A stretch of 64,000 bases of DNA from Skermanella mucosa. GTDB taxonomy: Bacteria > Pseudomonadota > Alphaproteobacteria > Azospirillales > Azospirillaceae. The stretch covers positions 4,920,501 through 4,984,500 of the forward strand of contig NZ_CP086106.1 of NCBI RefSeq assembly GCF_016765655.2, written 5' to 3'. The notes beneath the pieces are model-generated. The model was not told where the DNA came from, ran no database searches, and saw only the letters and a program-made list of their open reading frames with translations. Positions within the stretch are counted from its first letter, which is position 1. The number at the start of each line of letters is the position of its first letter. The position numbers and the translations under genes are program-made. Below, piece after piece: positions 8,520 to 17,548 of this stretch.

Positions 8520-9401
8520 ATGGCGCGAGCAGCCGCATTTTCGGGAGAGGCAGCATCGGGGGAGGCGTCAACCGGCGGGAGTGGGCGTGAACCGGCCCGA
8601 CGGGCCGCCGCGGTGGCGCTCGACGGGGTCGGGATCAGCTTCGCCCTGCCGGACGGCGGGACTTACCAGGCGGTCGCCCCAACCCGCCTGGAAGTGGCGG
8701 AGAGCGAGTTCGTCGCGATCGTCGGGCCGACCGGCTGCGGCAAGTCCACGCTGCTTAACGCCGCCGCCGGGCTGCTGAAGCCGGCGTCGGGGACGGTGAC
8801 CATCCTGGGCGAGCCGCTGACCGGCCTGAACCGCCATGCCGGCTACCTGTTCCAGCAGGACAGCCTGATGCCGTGGAAGACCGCGGCCGAGAACGTCGCG
8901 ATCGGGCTTGAGGTCGCCGGCATTCCCCGGACCGAGGCGCGCGACCGTTCCCGCGACTGGCTGGGCCGGGTCGGCCTGAAGGCGTTCGGCGACCGCTATC
9001 CCCACATGCTGTCGGGCGGCCAGCGCAAGCGCGTCGGGCTGGCGCAGGTGCTGATCCGCGATCCCAGGATCATCCTGATGGACGAGCCGTTCGGCCCGCT
9101 CGACGCGCAGACCCGCCTGATCATGGGCGACCTGCTGCTGGAGCTGTGGTCGGCCGACCGCAAGGCCGTGATGTTCGTGACCCATGACTTGGAGGAGGCG
9201 ATCGCCCTGGCCGACCGGGTCGTGATCATGTCGGCGGGACCGGCCGCGCGGATCATCGGCGACTATCCGATCCCGCTGGACCGGCCGCGCGACATCGGCG
9301 AGATCAAGCTGGACCCGCGCTTCCTGGAGACCCACCGGGAGATCTGGCACGCGCTGAAGGAGGAAGTCCTGAAAGGCTATCGGCAGAGCGAGGAAGCATG
9401 A
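8520..9401 (+). CDS. ABC transporter ATP-binding protein (nitrate/sulfonate/taurine type)
   Basis: A 293-residue ATPase of the SsuB/TauB/NrtD family. Visible motifs are Walker A GPTGCGKST, the Q-loop FQQDSLMPW, the signature LSGGQRKRVGLAQ, Walker B IILMDEPFGPLD and the switch histidine in VTHDLEEA. The N-terminal 30 residues are low-complexity. The ATG at 8520 is preferred over a GTG at 8511 because GGGGAG lies 9 bases before the ATG but directly abuts the GTG. Its stop overlaps the start of the permease gene (ATGA). It is the first gene of a three-gene importer operon. Confidence 0.93.
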   Translation: MARAAAFSGEAASGEASTGGSGREPARRAAAVALDGVGISFALPDGGTYQAVAPTRLEVAESEFVAIVGPTGCGKSTLLNAAAGLLKPASGTVTILGEPLTGLNRHAGYLFQQDSLMPWKTAAENVAIGLEVAGIPRTEARDRSRDWLGRVGLKAFGDRYPHMLSGGQRKRVGLAQVLIRDPRIILMDEPFGPLDAQTRLIMGDLLLELWSADRKAVMFVTHDLEEAIALADRVVIMSAGPAARIIGDYPIPLDRPRDIGEIKLDPRFLETHREIWHALKEEVLKGYRQSEEA

Positions 9402-10186
9402 CCTTGAGCCGCGCGAAACTGCTGCCGCTCCAGATCCTCGTCGGGGTCGCCGCGATCCTGCTGTGGTACCTGGTGTCGGAGACGTCGCTGTTCGGCGATC
9501 CGAAGACCATGCGGTTCTTCTTCTCGACCCCGCTGGACGTGGCGACGCGGATCGGCGAGTGGATGGTCGGCGGCACGATCTGGTATCACCTGGGCATCAC
9601 GCTGCTGGAGGCGGCGCTGGCCTTCGTGATCGGCTCGGTGAGCGGCGTGCTGATCGGGTTCTGGTTCGCCCGGAAGCCGCTGGTGGCCGGCGTGTTCGAC
9701 CCCTACGTGAAGGCCGCGAACGCGCTGCCGCGCGTCGTGCTGGCGCCGATCTTCGCGCTGTGGCTGGGCCTGGGCATCTGGTCCAAGGTGGCGCTGGGCT
9801 TCACCCTGGTCTTCTTCATCGTGTTCTTCAACGTCTACCAGGGCGTCAAGGAAGTCAGCCCGACGGTGCTCGCGAACGCGCGCATGCTGGGCATGAACGA
9901 GCGGCAGCTGCTGCGCCACGTCTACCTGCCGTCGGCGCTGAGCTGGATGTTCTCGTCGCTCCACACCTCGGTGGGGTTCGCCATGGTCGGCGCCGTCGTC
10001 GGGGAATACCTGGGATCGTCGGCCGGGCTCGGCTACTTGATCCAGCAGGCCGAGGGCGTGTTCGACGTGACCGGCGTGTTCGCCGGCATGTTCGTGCTGA
10101 TGGCCTTCGTGATCCTGATCGACTGGCTGGTGACCAAGGTGGAGAACCGCCTGCTGGTCTGGCGCCCGCAGCCGGCGGCATCCTGA
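9398..10186 (+). CDS. ABC transporter permease (SsuC/TauC-like)
   Basis: A 262-residue inner-membrane protein with about six transmembrane segments. The conserved cytoplasmic EAA-like loop lies in TVLANARMLGMNERQLLRHVYLP and docks the ATPase. It belongs to the BPD_transp_1 family of nitrate/sulfonate/taurine importers. Start and upstream stop overlap by 4 bases, showing translational coupling to the ATPase gene. The substrate-binding protein gene follows 58 bases downstream. Confidence 0.92.
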   Translation: MTLSRAKLLPLQILVGVAAILLWYLVSETSLFGDPKTMRFFFSTPLDVATRIGEWMVGGTIWYHLGITLLEAALAFVIGSVSGVLIGFWFARKPLVAGVFDPYVKAANALPRVVLAPIFALWLGLGIWSKVALGFTLVFFIVFFNVYQGVKEVSPTVLANARMLGMNERQLLRHVYLPSALSWMFSSLHTSVGFAMVGAVVGEYLGSSAGLGYLIQQAEGVFDVTGVFAGMFVLMAFVILIDWLVTKVENRLLVWRPQPAAS

Positions 10187-10244
10187 GGCGGGGCATATCA
10201 GTCAAAACATCAATCAAGATCGGAATGCGAGAGGGGAAGCATCC

Positions 10245-11285
10245 ATGAAGTTCCTGATGAAGGGTGTGAAGGCGGGCCTGTCCGGCGTGCTCGCGGTCGC
10301 CGGCCTGGCGCTCGCCCTGGCGGGCGGCGCCGTGGCGGCGGAGCCGGAGAAGACGGACGTGTCGCTGGCGGTCGGAGGCAAGCCGCTGCTGTATTATCTC
10401 CCGCTGACCGTCGCCGAGCGGAAGGGCTTCTTCAAGGAAGAGGGCCTGAACGTGGAGATCAACGACCTGGGCGGCGGCGCCAAGTCGCTCCAGGCGCTGA
10501 TGGGCGGGTCGGTCGACGTGGTGACCGGCGCCTACGAGCACACGATCCGCATGCAGCAGAAGGGCCAGGACATCCGGGCCGTGGTCGAGCTGGGCCGCTT
10601 CCCCGGCATCGTGCTGGCGGTGCGGAAGGACCTGGCGGGCGAGATCAAGTCGCCGGCCGACTTCAAGGGCCGCAAGATCGGCGTCACGGCGCCCGGATCG
10701 TCCACCGCGCTGACGGTGCAGTACGCCATGGTCAAGAACGGCCTGGCCGCGACCGACGGCATCCTGATCGGCGTCGGCGGCGGCGCCAGCGCGGTGGCCG
10801 CGATGAAGCAGGGCCAGGTGGACGTGATCTCCCACCTGGACCCGGTCATCGCCAAGCTGGAGGCCGACGGCGACATCAGCACGCTGATCGACACCCGCAC
10901 CGAGGACGGAGCGCGGGCCCTGTTCGGCGGATCGAACCCGGCCGCCGTGCTCTACGCCAAGGCCGACTTTATCGAGAGCAACCCCGAGACCATGCAGCGC
11001 CTGACCAACGCCTTCGTCAAGTCGCTGACCTGGATCGGCAAGGCGACCGCCGAGGAGATCGCCGCGGTGGTCCCGCCCGAATACCACCTGGGCGACAAGG
11101 GCCTCTACATGAAGGCGGTCGAAAGCTCCAAGGAGAGCTATTCGCTCGACGGCATCATCAAGAAGCAGGGCATGGAGAGCATGCTGGCGATGCTGAAGAC
11201 CCTGGAGCCCGACTTCGCCAACGCCCAGATCGACCTGGACAAGACCTTCGACCCGACCTTCGTGCGGAAGGCCCAGGCGAAGTAA
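10245..11285 (+). CDS. ABC transporter periplasmic substrate-binding protein
   Basis: A 346-residue secreted protein of the NMT1/SsuA-like family. A Sec signal peptide of about 30 residues ends near GGAVAAE. The mature part begins SLAVGGKPLLYYLPLTVAERKGFF, the usual opening of this family, and has the PGSSTALTV ligand-loop region. AGAGGGG precedes the ATG. It completes the importer whose ATPase and permease lie just upstream. Ligand could be a sulfonate, nitrate, bicarbonate or a pyrimidine precursor; the sequence does not tell which. Confidence 0.9.
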   Translation: MKFLMKGVKAGLSGVLAVAGLALALAGGAVAAEPEKTDVSLAVGGKPLLYYLPLTVAERKGFFKEEGLNVEINDLGGGAKSLQALMGGSVDVVTGAYEHTIRMQQKGQDIRAVVELGRFPGIVLAVRKDLAGEIKSPADFKGRKIGVTAPGSSTALTVQYAMVKNGLAATDGILIGVGGGASAVAAMKQGQVDVISHLDPVIAKLEADGDISTLIDTRTEDGARALFGGSNPAAVLYAKADFIESNPETMQRLTNAFVKSLTWIGKATAEEIAAVVPPEYHLGDKGLYMKAVESSKESYSLDGIIKKQGMESMLAMLKTLEPDFANAQIDLDKTFDPTFVRKAQAK

Positions 11286-11415
11286 GGGGACGCTCTTCCT
11301 GGAATCGAGGGTGGTAGCGGTTCACATGAAGCTCGCTTGATGCCGTCGCCATCCCCGTTCCGGGCGTATTCGTTACGGCCATGGCACACAGTCCCGTGCT
11401 CATGGCGGCCGGCCG

Positions 11416-11535
11416 TCAGGCGGACGTGGACCGAATAAACAGCCTCTCGGCGCTGAAATCGATGACTTCGTTGAAGGTCCGCTGGAAGGTGTGAGCCTTG
11501 CCTTCGGAGCGGAGCAAGGAAGTCGCGCCCCCCCC
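11416..11535 (-). pseudogene. possible 3' remnant of a lost gene
   Basis: Read on the minus strand, 11523 down to 11416 codes for about 35 residues ending EVIDFSAERLFIRSTSA and a stop. This looks like an authentic protein C-terminus, with balanced composition and TTT/ATT codons. Upstream it runs into a 9-base C/G tract at 11528-11536 and then the 3' end of the GlxA-type regulator gene. No start codon or ribosome site fits. I do not recognise the family. It may be the residue of a deletion at the edge of the accessory module; chance cannot be excluded. Confidence 0.3.
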
Positions 11536-11551
11536 CGGGATCTCCGCGTCA

Positions 11552-12496
11552 TTACGCCATTTGGCTTAACCTATCGTTTCGCCGGATCGTCTGCGGCGGC
11601 TGCCCGAAGGCTCGCACGAACGCTCGACGCATTCGGTCTCGGTCGGCAAAGCCCGTCTCCCGCGCGACCTCGTCCATCGAATGCCGACCTTGTTCCATCA
11701 TCAGCCGTGCTGCCTCGACCCGCAGCTGCTCCACGGCCTTGGCGGGAGAACGACCCGTTTCCGCCAGGAACGTGCGGCTGAACTGCCGCGGACTCAGGTG
11801 AGCGGCGTCGGCAAGCTGTTCCACGGAGATTGTATCGGCCAGATGCTCCTTGGCGTAGGCAAGCGCATTCTGAACGCGATCGGACTTCGGTGACATGTCG
11901 AGAAGCGCGGAGTGCTGCGACTGCCCGCCCGCGCGCCGGTGATAAACGACAAGGGACTTGGCGGCATGCCGCGCCACATCCGAACCGAAGTCCTTCTCGA
12001 CCATGGCCAGTGCCAGATCGATGCCGGCGGTTGCTCCGGCTGATGTCCAGATCACGCCGTCAATGATGAATATGCGGTCTTCCTCGACTTTGATCGCGGG
12101 GAAGCGCGCCTGAAGCTCAATCGCATTGCGCCAGTGTGTCGTCGCCCTCCGTCCGTCGAGCAAACCGGCCTCAGCCAGGATGAAGGTGCCGTTGCAGATC
12201 GCCGCGATGCGGCGCGTGCCATCCTGCGCTGAACGGAGAAGGTCGAGCAGGCCTGCCGTCGGCCGTGGTGGGCCGAGCCCGGCCCCAACGATCAGCGTGT
12301 CGATCTCGCAGGGCTCGAAGGGTACTGTCTCGACGATCATGCCGAGCGAGGAGGCGACCGGACCACCGGTCTCGGAGAGGACGCTGATCTCATAGAGCGT
12401 CTCGCCGGCGAGCATGTTCGCGAACTCGAACACCGAGGCCGCCGCCAGCGTCATCATCTGGAACCGCGGGATGAGGATAAACCCAACGCGCTGCAT
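11552..12496 (-). CDS. GlxA-type AraC-family transcriptional regulator
   Basis: A 314-residue regulator. The N-terminal 170 residues form a DJ-1/PfpI-like (class I glutamine amidotransferase-like) domain, with AAICNGTFILAEAGLLDGRRATTHW as the familiar nucleophile-elbow and strand region. The C-terminal 100 residues form an AraC-type double helix-turn-helix (SVEQLADAAHLSPRQFSRTF and DEVARETGFADRDRMRRAF). It lies divergently from the SDR gene, with a 121-base spacer that would hold both promoters and its operator, so it probably controls the SDR-hydrolase-Ohr genes. The effector is unknown. Confidence 0.9.
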   Translation of the reverse strand: MQRVGFILIPRFQMMTLAAASVFEFANMLAGETLYEISVLSETGGPVASSLGMIVETVPFEPCEIDTLIVGAGLGPPRPTAGLLDLLRSAQDGTRRIAAICNGTFILAEAGLLDGRRATTHWRNAIELQARFPAIKVEEDRIFIIDGVIWTSAGATAGIDLALAMVEKDFGSDVARHAAKSLVVYHRRAGGQSQHSALLDMSPKSDRVQNALAYAKEHLADTISVEQLADAAHLSPRQFSRTFLAETGRSPAKAVEQLRVEAARLMMEQGRHSMDEVARETGFADRDRMRRAFVRAFGQPPQTIRRNDRLSQMA

Positions 12497-12617
12497 GAGG
12501 CGACTCCGGTCACATGTCCGAAAAGGCAGTGTAAACGACTTAGGGGCCGAGCGCCAGCGAGCCTAAAGTGTGCCCAGCAGCCAGCAGGGTGCTGACTGAC
12601 AAACAAAAGGCAACATC

Positions 12618-13430
12618 ATGCTTGGCCACAATAAAGGCACTGCTCTCGTCACGGGCGCATCTGCGGGCATCGGAGCAATCTACGCCGATCGCCTCGCCGC
12701 ACGAGGCTATAATCTAATCCTTGTTGCCCGGAGCCGGGTTCGACTGGACATGTTGGCGGCAGGAATTACTGACCGCACCGGACGCTCCGTCGAGGTGATC
12801 GCGGCCGATCTCGCGTTGAAGGCGGACCTCGCGCGGGTTGAAACCATCCTCAAGTCGGACGCCAGCATCACGCTCCTCGTCAACAACGCCGGAATCGGTG
12901 CGCCAGTGCCGACTTGGCAGGCCGACGTCGATCTGATGGAGCAGATGGTCGACGTCAACGTCACCGCTCTCATGCGGCTCACCTACGCCGCGGTGCCCGG
13001 CTTCGTCGCTCGCGGCAAGGGCACGGTCATCAACATCGCTTCCACCGTGGCACTGGCGCCCGAGTTCCTGCTCAACGGCGTCTACGGCGGCACCAAGGCC
13101 TTCGTGGTGGCCCTCTCGGCCTCGCTGCACAACGAGCTCGCCGACAAGGGCGTCCGGGTCCAGGTCGTGCTTCCCGGCGCTACCGCGACCGACTTCTGGG
13201 ACATCTCGGGCGTGCCGCTCGCCGGCGTACCGACTGAGATCGTGATGCCGGCCCCGGCCATGGTCGACGCGGCGCTCGCCGGCCTCGACCTTGGCGAGAT
13301 CGTCACCATCCCGGCGCTGCCCGATACCGCGACTTGGGACGCTTTCGAAGGCGCGCGCGCCGCGATGGTGCCCAACCTCTCGCGGGCGGCGCCGGCCGAG
13401 CGCTATCGCCCGACCCCCGCGGCTGCCTGA
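12618..13430 (+). CDS. SDR family NAD(P)-dependent oxidoreductase
   Basis: A 270-residue classical short-chain dehydrogenase. The cofactor motif is TGASAGIG (residues about 12-19), followed by NNAG, the catalytic serine in INIASTVA and the YxxxK pair in VYGGTKAF. It belongs to the DltE/YdfG-like group that reduces or oxidises small alcohol or carbonyl substrates. It is the first gene of a plus-strand cluster with two exported hydrolases and Ohr, and it is divergent from the GlxA-type regulator. The tail is Ala/Pro-rich. The substrate is not predictable. Confidence 0.9.
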   Translation: MLGHNKGTALVTGASAGIGAIYADRLAARGYNLILVARSRVRLDMLAAGITDRTGRSVEVIAADLALKADLARVETILKSDASITLLVNNAGIGAPVPTWQADVDLMEQMVDVNVTALMRLTYAAVPGFVARGKGTVINIASTVALAPEFLLNGVYGGTKAFVVALSASLHNELADKGVRVQVVLPGATATDFWDISGVPLAGVPTEIVMPAPAMVDAALAGLDLGEIVTIPALPDTATWDAFEGARAAMVPNLSRAAPAERYRPTPAAA

Positions 13431-13496
13431 GATCGGCGCCGGTCACAGCGCAAATCTGCAGCGCCACCGTATCCCGCTTCATCGAGGAGAACGATC

Positions 13497-14864
13497 ATGC
13501 CTGCCCTCTCGCTCGTCTCTCGCCGCCAACTGCTGCTGACGACCACGGTCTCCGTCGCGGCATTCGGCCTCGCCCTGCAGACCGGCGCCGGCTTTGCTCA
13601 GACTGTCGCCGCTCCCGCCTCGGTCAGCGTCGCCGCGCAAGACGCAACCATCCGCCCATTTCGTGTGAAAGTGCCGGAAGCGGCACTCGTCGATCTTCGC
13701 CGCCGCATCGCCGCGACCCGTTGGCCGGACCGGGAAACCGTCCCGGATCAGTCGCAAGGTGTCCAGTTGGCGAAGCTGCAAGACCTCGTCCGCACCTGGG
13801 GCACGGACTACGACTGGCGCAAGGCCGAGGCGAAGCTGAACGCCTTGCCGCAGTTCATCACCACGATCGACGGCGTCGACGTCCAGTTCACCCACGTCCG
13901 CTCGAAGCACCCTGACGCCATGCCGCTGGTCATGACCCACGGCTGGCCGGGGTCCGCGCTCGAGCTGCTGAAGGTCGTGGGCCCGCTGACCGATCCCACC
14001 GCTCACGGCGGACAGGCGGAAGACGCCTTCCACCTCGTCCTGCCGACTTATCCGGGATACGGCTTCTCCGGAAAACCGACGGAGGCGTGGGGCCCCGGCC
14101 GGGTCGGCCGCGCCTGGGATGTTCTCATGAAGCGCGTGGGCTACGAGCGCTACGTGTCGCAGGGCGGCGACTGGGGGGCGATCATCTCGCAGGTGATGGC
14201 GGTGCAGGGGCCGCCGGGGCTGCTTGGAATCCATACCAACATGCCCGGCACCACACCTCCAGCCGTGCTGAGGCTGATCCGCAACCGCGAGTCCGCGCCG
14301 GCCGGGTTTACGGACGCCGAGAAGGTGGCGTTCGCCGGGCTCGAGACCTTTTACAGGAAGGGGTTCGGTTATGCCGAGATGATGAACACCCGGCCGCAGA
14401 CGCTCGGCTACGGTCTCGCGGATTCGCCGGTCGCGCTTGCCGCCTTCCTGTACGAGAAGATCGCGACCTGGACGCACAGCGGCGGTGATCCGGAACTTGT
14501 GCTGACGCGAGACGAGATCCTCGACAACATCACGCTCTACTGGCTCACGAACACAGGCACCTCGTCATCCCGGTCCTACTGGGATGCGGCACAGGGTGAA
14601 GGCGGGCCGTTCAACGCCATCGAGATCACCAAGGTGCCGGTCGCAGTCACGGTCTTCCCGGGCGAGATCTACCGGGCGCCGCGGAGCTGGGGCGAGCAGA
14701 GCTTCAAGAAGCTCATCTACTGGAACGAGGTCGACAAGGGCGGGCACTTCGCCGCCTGGGAGCAGCCGGAGCTCTTCGCCGGTGAGATCAGGGCGGCCTT
14801 CAGACCCCTTCGCTCATCGCAGCCGTCCGACCAAGCCGATACGTTCAAGGCGGTCGAGCGATGA
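13497..14864 (+). CDS. exported epoxide hydrolase (EHN domain)
   Basis: A 455-residue alpha/beta hydrolase with a twin-arginine-like signal (SRRQLLLTTTVSVAAFG, cleavage near GFAQT). Residues about 50-160 match the N-terminal epoxide hydrolase (EHN) domain with ALVDLRRRIAATRWP. The oxyanion motif HGWPGS, the nucleophile aspartate in QGGDWGA and the catalytic histidine in DKGGHFAAWEQP make it a juvenile-hormone-type epoxide hydrolase, converting epoxides to diols in the periplasm. The stop overlaps a short ATG frame (14861-14965, 34 codons) with no recognisable product. Confidence 0.88.
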   Translation: MPALSLVSRRQLLLTTTVSVAAFGLALQTGAGFAQTVAAPASVSVAAQDATIRPFRVKVPEAALVDLRRRIAATRWPDRETVPDQSQGVQLAKLQDLVRTWGTDYDWRKAEAKLNALPQFITTIDGVDVQFTHVRSKHPDAMPLVMTHGWPGSALELLKVVGPLTDPTAHGGQAEDAFHLVLPTYPGYGFSGKPTEAWGPGRVGRAWDVLMKRVGYERYVSQGGDWGAIISQVMAVQGPPGLLGIHTNMPGTTPPAVLRLIRNRESAPAGFTDAEKVAFAGLETFYRKGFGYAEMMNTRPQTLGYGLADSPVALAAFLYEKIATWTHSGGDPELVLTRDEILDNITLYWLTNTGTSSSRSYWDAAQGEGGPFNAIEITKVPVAVTVFPGEIYRAPRSWGEQSFKKLIYWNEVDKGGHFAAWEQPELFAGEIRAAFRPLRSSQPSDQADTFKAVER

Positions 14865-15206
14865 CCGCCGGCATCACCCATCCGCTCCTCGCCAAGGCCC
14901 TTGAGGCCGACAGCGGAATCGAACTCCGGCGTGATCTCAGGGGGGATTGTCTTCCCCCGTCGTGACGGGTAGCCGCCTCCGGGATCCGAAGGGCAGCGAC
15001 ATGCCGCCGCGCCTCCCCCCAACGGGTCCACTCCCAGGAGCAGGAGCAGCAATATCTCGCGCGTAACGCTGTCGCGGAACCGGTGGCCATCATGGTCGGT
15101 GTCACCGCTCGCCCTCTCGATGACTCCCGGCGCAGCCGCCCACACTCCCGTAACGAACATAGTCAGGCCCGACACCGCGCCGATCAACAGGAGAAGGACC
15201 ACGATC
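14865..15206. other. 342-base gap between epoxide hydrolase and ohr
   Basis: No convincing gene. A 34-codon frame (14861-14965) overlaps the hydrolase stop as ATGA and ends at a TGA; it could be the start of a truncated gene. The minus strand has an open frame with a Leu-rich stretch opposite the ohr leader, judged fortuitous. AGGAGAAGGACC at the right end is the ohr ribosome site. Confidence 0.4.
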
Positions 15207-15623
15207 ATGAGCAAGCTTGAAAAGGTCGTCTACACTGCCAAGACCCACACGACTGGCGGACGGGACGGCACCTCGCGCAGTTCGGACGGGCGGCTTGAGG
15301 TCAAGCTCTCTACGCCCGGCATCGCCGGTGTGGGTACGAACCCCGAGCAGCTGTTCGCGGCTGGATGGTCTGCCTGTTTCGAGGGCGCGATGGGGCTCGC
15401 GGCGCGTAGCATGAGAATCGCGCTGCCAACAGACGCCGCGATCGATGCGGAGGTGGATCTCGGCATGACGGGGGATGCTTACCTCCTGCAAGCGCGCCTC
15501 AACGTCAGCCTGCCGGGGCTTGAGCGGGAGGTGGCTCAGGCGATTGTCGACCGGGCACACCAAACCTGTCCCTACTCCAAGGCCACGCGGGGCAACATCG
15601 ACGTGACCATCGATCTGGCCTGA
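15207..15623 (+). CDS. ohr: organic hydroperoxide resistance protein (OsmC/Ohr family)
   Basis: A 138-residue thiol peroxidase that reduces organic and fatty-acid hydroperoxides in the cytoplasm using lipoylated protein partners. Both redox cysteines are present: C57 in GWSACFEGA and C121 in HQTCPYSKATRGN. The N-terminal YTAKTHTTGGRDG is the Ohr, not OsmC, signature. The ATG at 15207 has AGGAGAAGGACC upstream, and the longer frame from 15099 is not needed. No MarR-type OhrR regulator is adjacent. The gene sits between two exported hydrolases in what may be a detoxification cluster. Confidence 0.92.
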   Translation: MSKLEKVVYTAKTHTTGGRDGTSRSSDGRLEVKLSTPGIAGVGTNPEQLFAAGWSACFEGAMGLAARSMRIALPTDAAIDAEVDLGMTGDAYLLQARLNVSLPGLEREVAQAIVDRAHQTCPYSKATRGNIDVTIDLA

Positions 15624-15695
15624 TAGACCCCGCTGCGACTGGCCGGCCGCACAGCCGGCGAGCCGGTTTTCCCGAACCCTGCCGGAGATGGACCG

Positions 15696-16736
15696 ATGAC
15701 CACGCCGCTGAATCACGACCGACGACGCTTGCTCGGTGCCGCAATGGGCATTGCCGCTGTCGGCTTTGCAAATGTGCCCGTTCCGGCGGGGGCTCAGGAT
15801 GCGCCGCAGAACGACCTCAGTCGCATGCCGCCGCCCGGCTTTGGCGCGCTCAAGCAGATCCGGGCGGGCGTTCTCGACATCGGCTATGCCGAGGCCGGCC
15901 CGTCGAGCGGCCCGCCGGTCATCCTGCTGCACGGCTGGCCCTACGACATCCACACCTACGTGGAGGTCGCTCCTCTACTTACCGCTGCCGGCCACCGTGT
16001 CATCGTTCCCTACCTGCGCGGCTATGGCACGACCCGCTTCGTCTCGAATGACACGCCCCGCAACGGTCAGCAATCCGTCTTCGGCGCCGACACGATCGCC
16101 TTGATGGATGCGCTTGGCATACGAGAGGCGGTGATCGCCGGTTGTGACTGGGGCGCTCGGACAGCGTGCGTCATCGCGGCGCTCTGGCCGGAGCGCTGCA
16201 AGGCTCTCGTCTCGGTGAGCGGCTATCTGATCGGCAGTCAGCACGCCAACAGCATGCCCTTGCCGCCCAGGGCGGAACTCGCCTGGTGGTATCAGTTCTA
16301 CTTCGCGACAGAACGTGGCCGGCTCGGTTACGAGGCGAACCGGAACGCGTTCGCGAAGCTCATCTGGCAGACCGCCTCGCCGACTTGGGCTTTTGACGAC
16401 GCCACGTTCAACCGCTCCGCCGAAGCCCTCACCAACTCTGACCATGTAGCGATCGTCATCAACAATTACCGCTGGAGGCTCGGCCTCGCTGCGGGCGAGC
16501 CGATGCTCGAAGCGATCGAGCAGCGGCTTGCGGCGGCTCCGATCATCACGGTCCCGACCATCACCCTGGAGGGCGATGCCAACGGTGCGCCGCATCCCGA
16601 GCCGTCAGCATACGCGGGCAAATTCTCCGGTCGCTATTCGCACCGGACGGTCGAGGGCGGCATCGGCCACAATCTGCCTCAAGAAGCACCCAGGGAGTTT
16701 GCAGACGCAGTAGGCGAGGTCGCTCGCTGGGCATAG
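15696..16736 (+). CDS. exported alpha/beta hydrolase, epoxide hydrolase/dehalogenase-like
   Basis: A 346-residue alpha/beta hydrolase with a twin-arginine-like signal (DRRRLLGAAMGIAAVGF, cleavage near AGAQD). It has the oxyanion motif HGWPYDIH, a nucleophile aspartate in AGCDWGARTA and a C-terminal histidine in GGIGHNLPQEAP. Asp as nucleophile points to epoxide hydrolase, haloalkane or haloacetate dehalogenase activity rather than an esterase. It is the last gene of the accessory cluster and converges on soxA. Confidence 0.85.
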   Translation: MTTPLNHDRRRLLGAAMGIAAVGFANVPVPAGAQDAPQNDLSRMPPPGFGALKQIRAGVLDIGYAEAGPSSGPPVILLHGWPYDIHTYVEVAPLLTAAGHRVIVPYLRGYGTTRFVSNDTPRNGQQSVFGADTIALMDALGIREAVIAGCDWGARTACVIAALWPERCKALVSVSGYLIGSQHANSMPLPPRAELAWWYQFYFATERGRLGYEANRNAFAKLIWQTASPTWAFDDATFNRSAEALTNSDHVAIVINNYRWRLGLAAGEPMLEAIEQRLAAAPIITVPTITLEGDANGAPHPEPSAYAGKFSGRYSHRTVEGGIGHNLPQEAPREFADAVGEVARWA

Positions 16737-16738
16737 CG

Positions 16739-16753
16739 CAGAAGGCTCTTCTG
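16739..16753. terminator. small hairpin between convergent genes
   Basis: CAGAAG-GCT-CTTCTG forms a 6-bp stem between the stop of the exported hydrolase gene and the stop of soxA. There is no long T-run, so this is a weak terminator candidate. Confidence 0.3.
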
Positions 16754-16777
16754 TATTCCGACCGGGAAACACCCGCC

Positions 16778-17548
16778 TCATGGCCGCACGCCGGGCGTCT
16801 CCATCGGCAGCCCGCGCGCCCGTGCCATCAGGAACAGTTCCAGCTCCGCGTGCTCAGGCGAGCCGTAGGCGTAGGGTTCGGCGCGGACGCCGGTCATGCA
16901 GTTGCGCAGGCGCCGCTGGAGCGATCCCATGGACTGCCATTCCAGGCGGTAGATCGGGTAGCCGGTCGGGTGCGCCTGGGGGATCACCGCGCCGCCGAGA
17001 TGCCGGCCCCAGTTGTCCTCGTGGCAGTCGGCGCAGGAGAAATCGAGCTGTCCCTTGGGGCCGGTGAACAGGTCGCGCCCGCTCTCGACGAAGGGGGCGA
17101 GCCGGGGATCGGCACCGGTCTCGACCGGCAGGCCCCGGGACTGGTGGGCGACATAGGCCGAGAGGGCCAGGAGGTCGGGGCTTTCCCAGTCGAACGGTTC
17201 CGCCTGCTGGCGGGTTTCGCGGCACTGGAGGATGCGCCCCTCCAGCGTTACGGGACGCCCGCTCTGCTCGTCGTAGGCCGGGTACCGGGCGGCGACGCCG
17301 CGCATGGACGCGGCGGCGTCGCCGTGGCAATCGGCGCAGGAGCGGCCCGGCGCGCCGGCGGCGCGGTTCCACAGCGCCTCGCCGTCCAGGACCGAGAGCA
17401 TTCCGGGATTGGACATGTCGTCCTGCTGCATCGCCCGGGTCTGCGGTCCCAGGAAATCGAAGCCGGAAAGCCGGTCGTCGCCGCCGAGGGCCGCGCCGCC
17501 CAACAGGGCAAGCGCCAGGGCGGCCGCGAAATACCTCCCCGCGGTCAT
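16778..17548 (-). CDS. soxA: SoxA, diheme L-cysteine S-thiosulfotransferase subunit
   Basis: A 256-residue periplasmic diheme cytochrome c, the catalytic subunit of SoxXA, which couples thiosulfate to the carrier cysteine of SoxY. A signal peptide ends near GGAALGG. The two heme sites are CADCH at residues 71-75 and 172-176. C109 and C217 (RNCMTGVRAEP) are also conserved; the latter sits where the persulfide heme ligand of the active site is expected. The start overlaps the soxZ stop by 4 bases. It is the last gene of the minus-strand operon; no soxB follows. Confidence 0.93.
   Translation of the reverse strand: MTAGRYFAAALALALLGGAALGGDDRLSGFDFLGPQTRAMQQDDMSNPGMLSVLDGEALWNRAAGAPGRSCADCHGDAAASMRGVAARYPAYDEQSGRPVTLEGRILQCRETRQQAEPFDWESPDLLALSAYVAHQSRGLPVETGADPRLAPFVESGRDLFTGPKGQLDFSCADCHEDNWGRHLGGAVIPQAHPTGYPIYRLEWQSMGSLQRRLRNCMTGVRAEPYAYGSPEHAELELFLMARARGLPMETPGVRP

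Noticed and set aside
14717-15214. Minus-strand frame with Leu-rich, membrane-like segments opposite the ohr leader
   Set aside because: The hydrophobic runs come from complementing purine-rich leader and ribosome-site sequence; no start context and no protein-like continuation.
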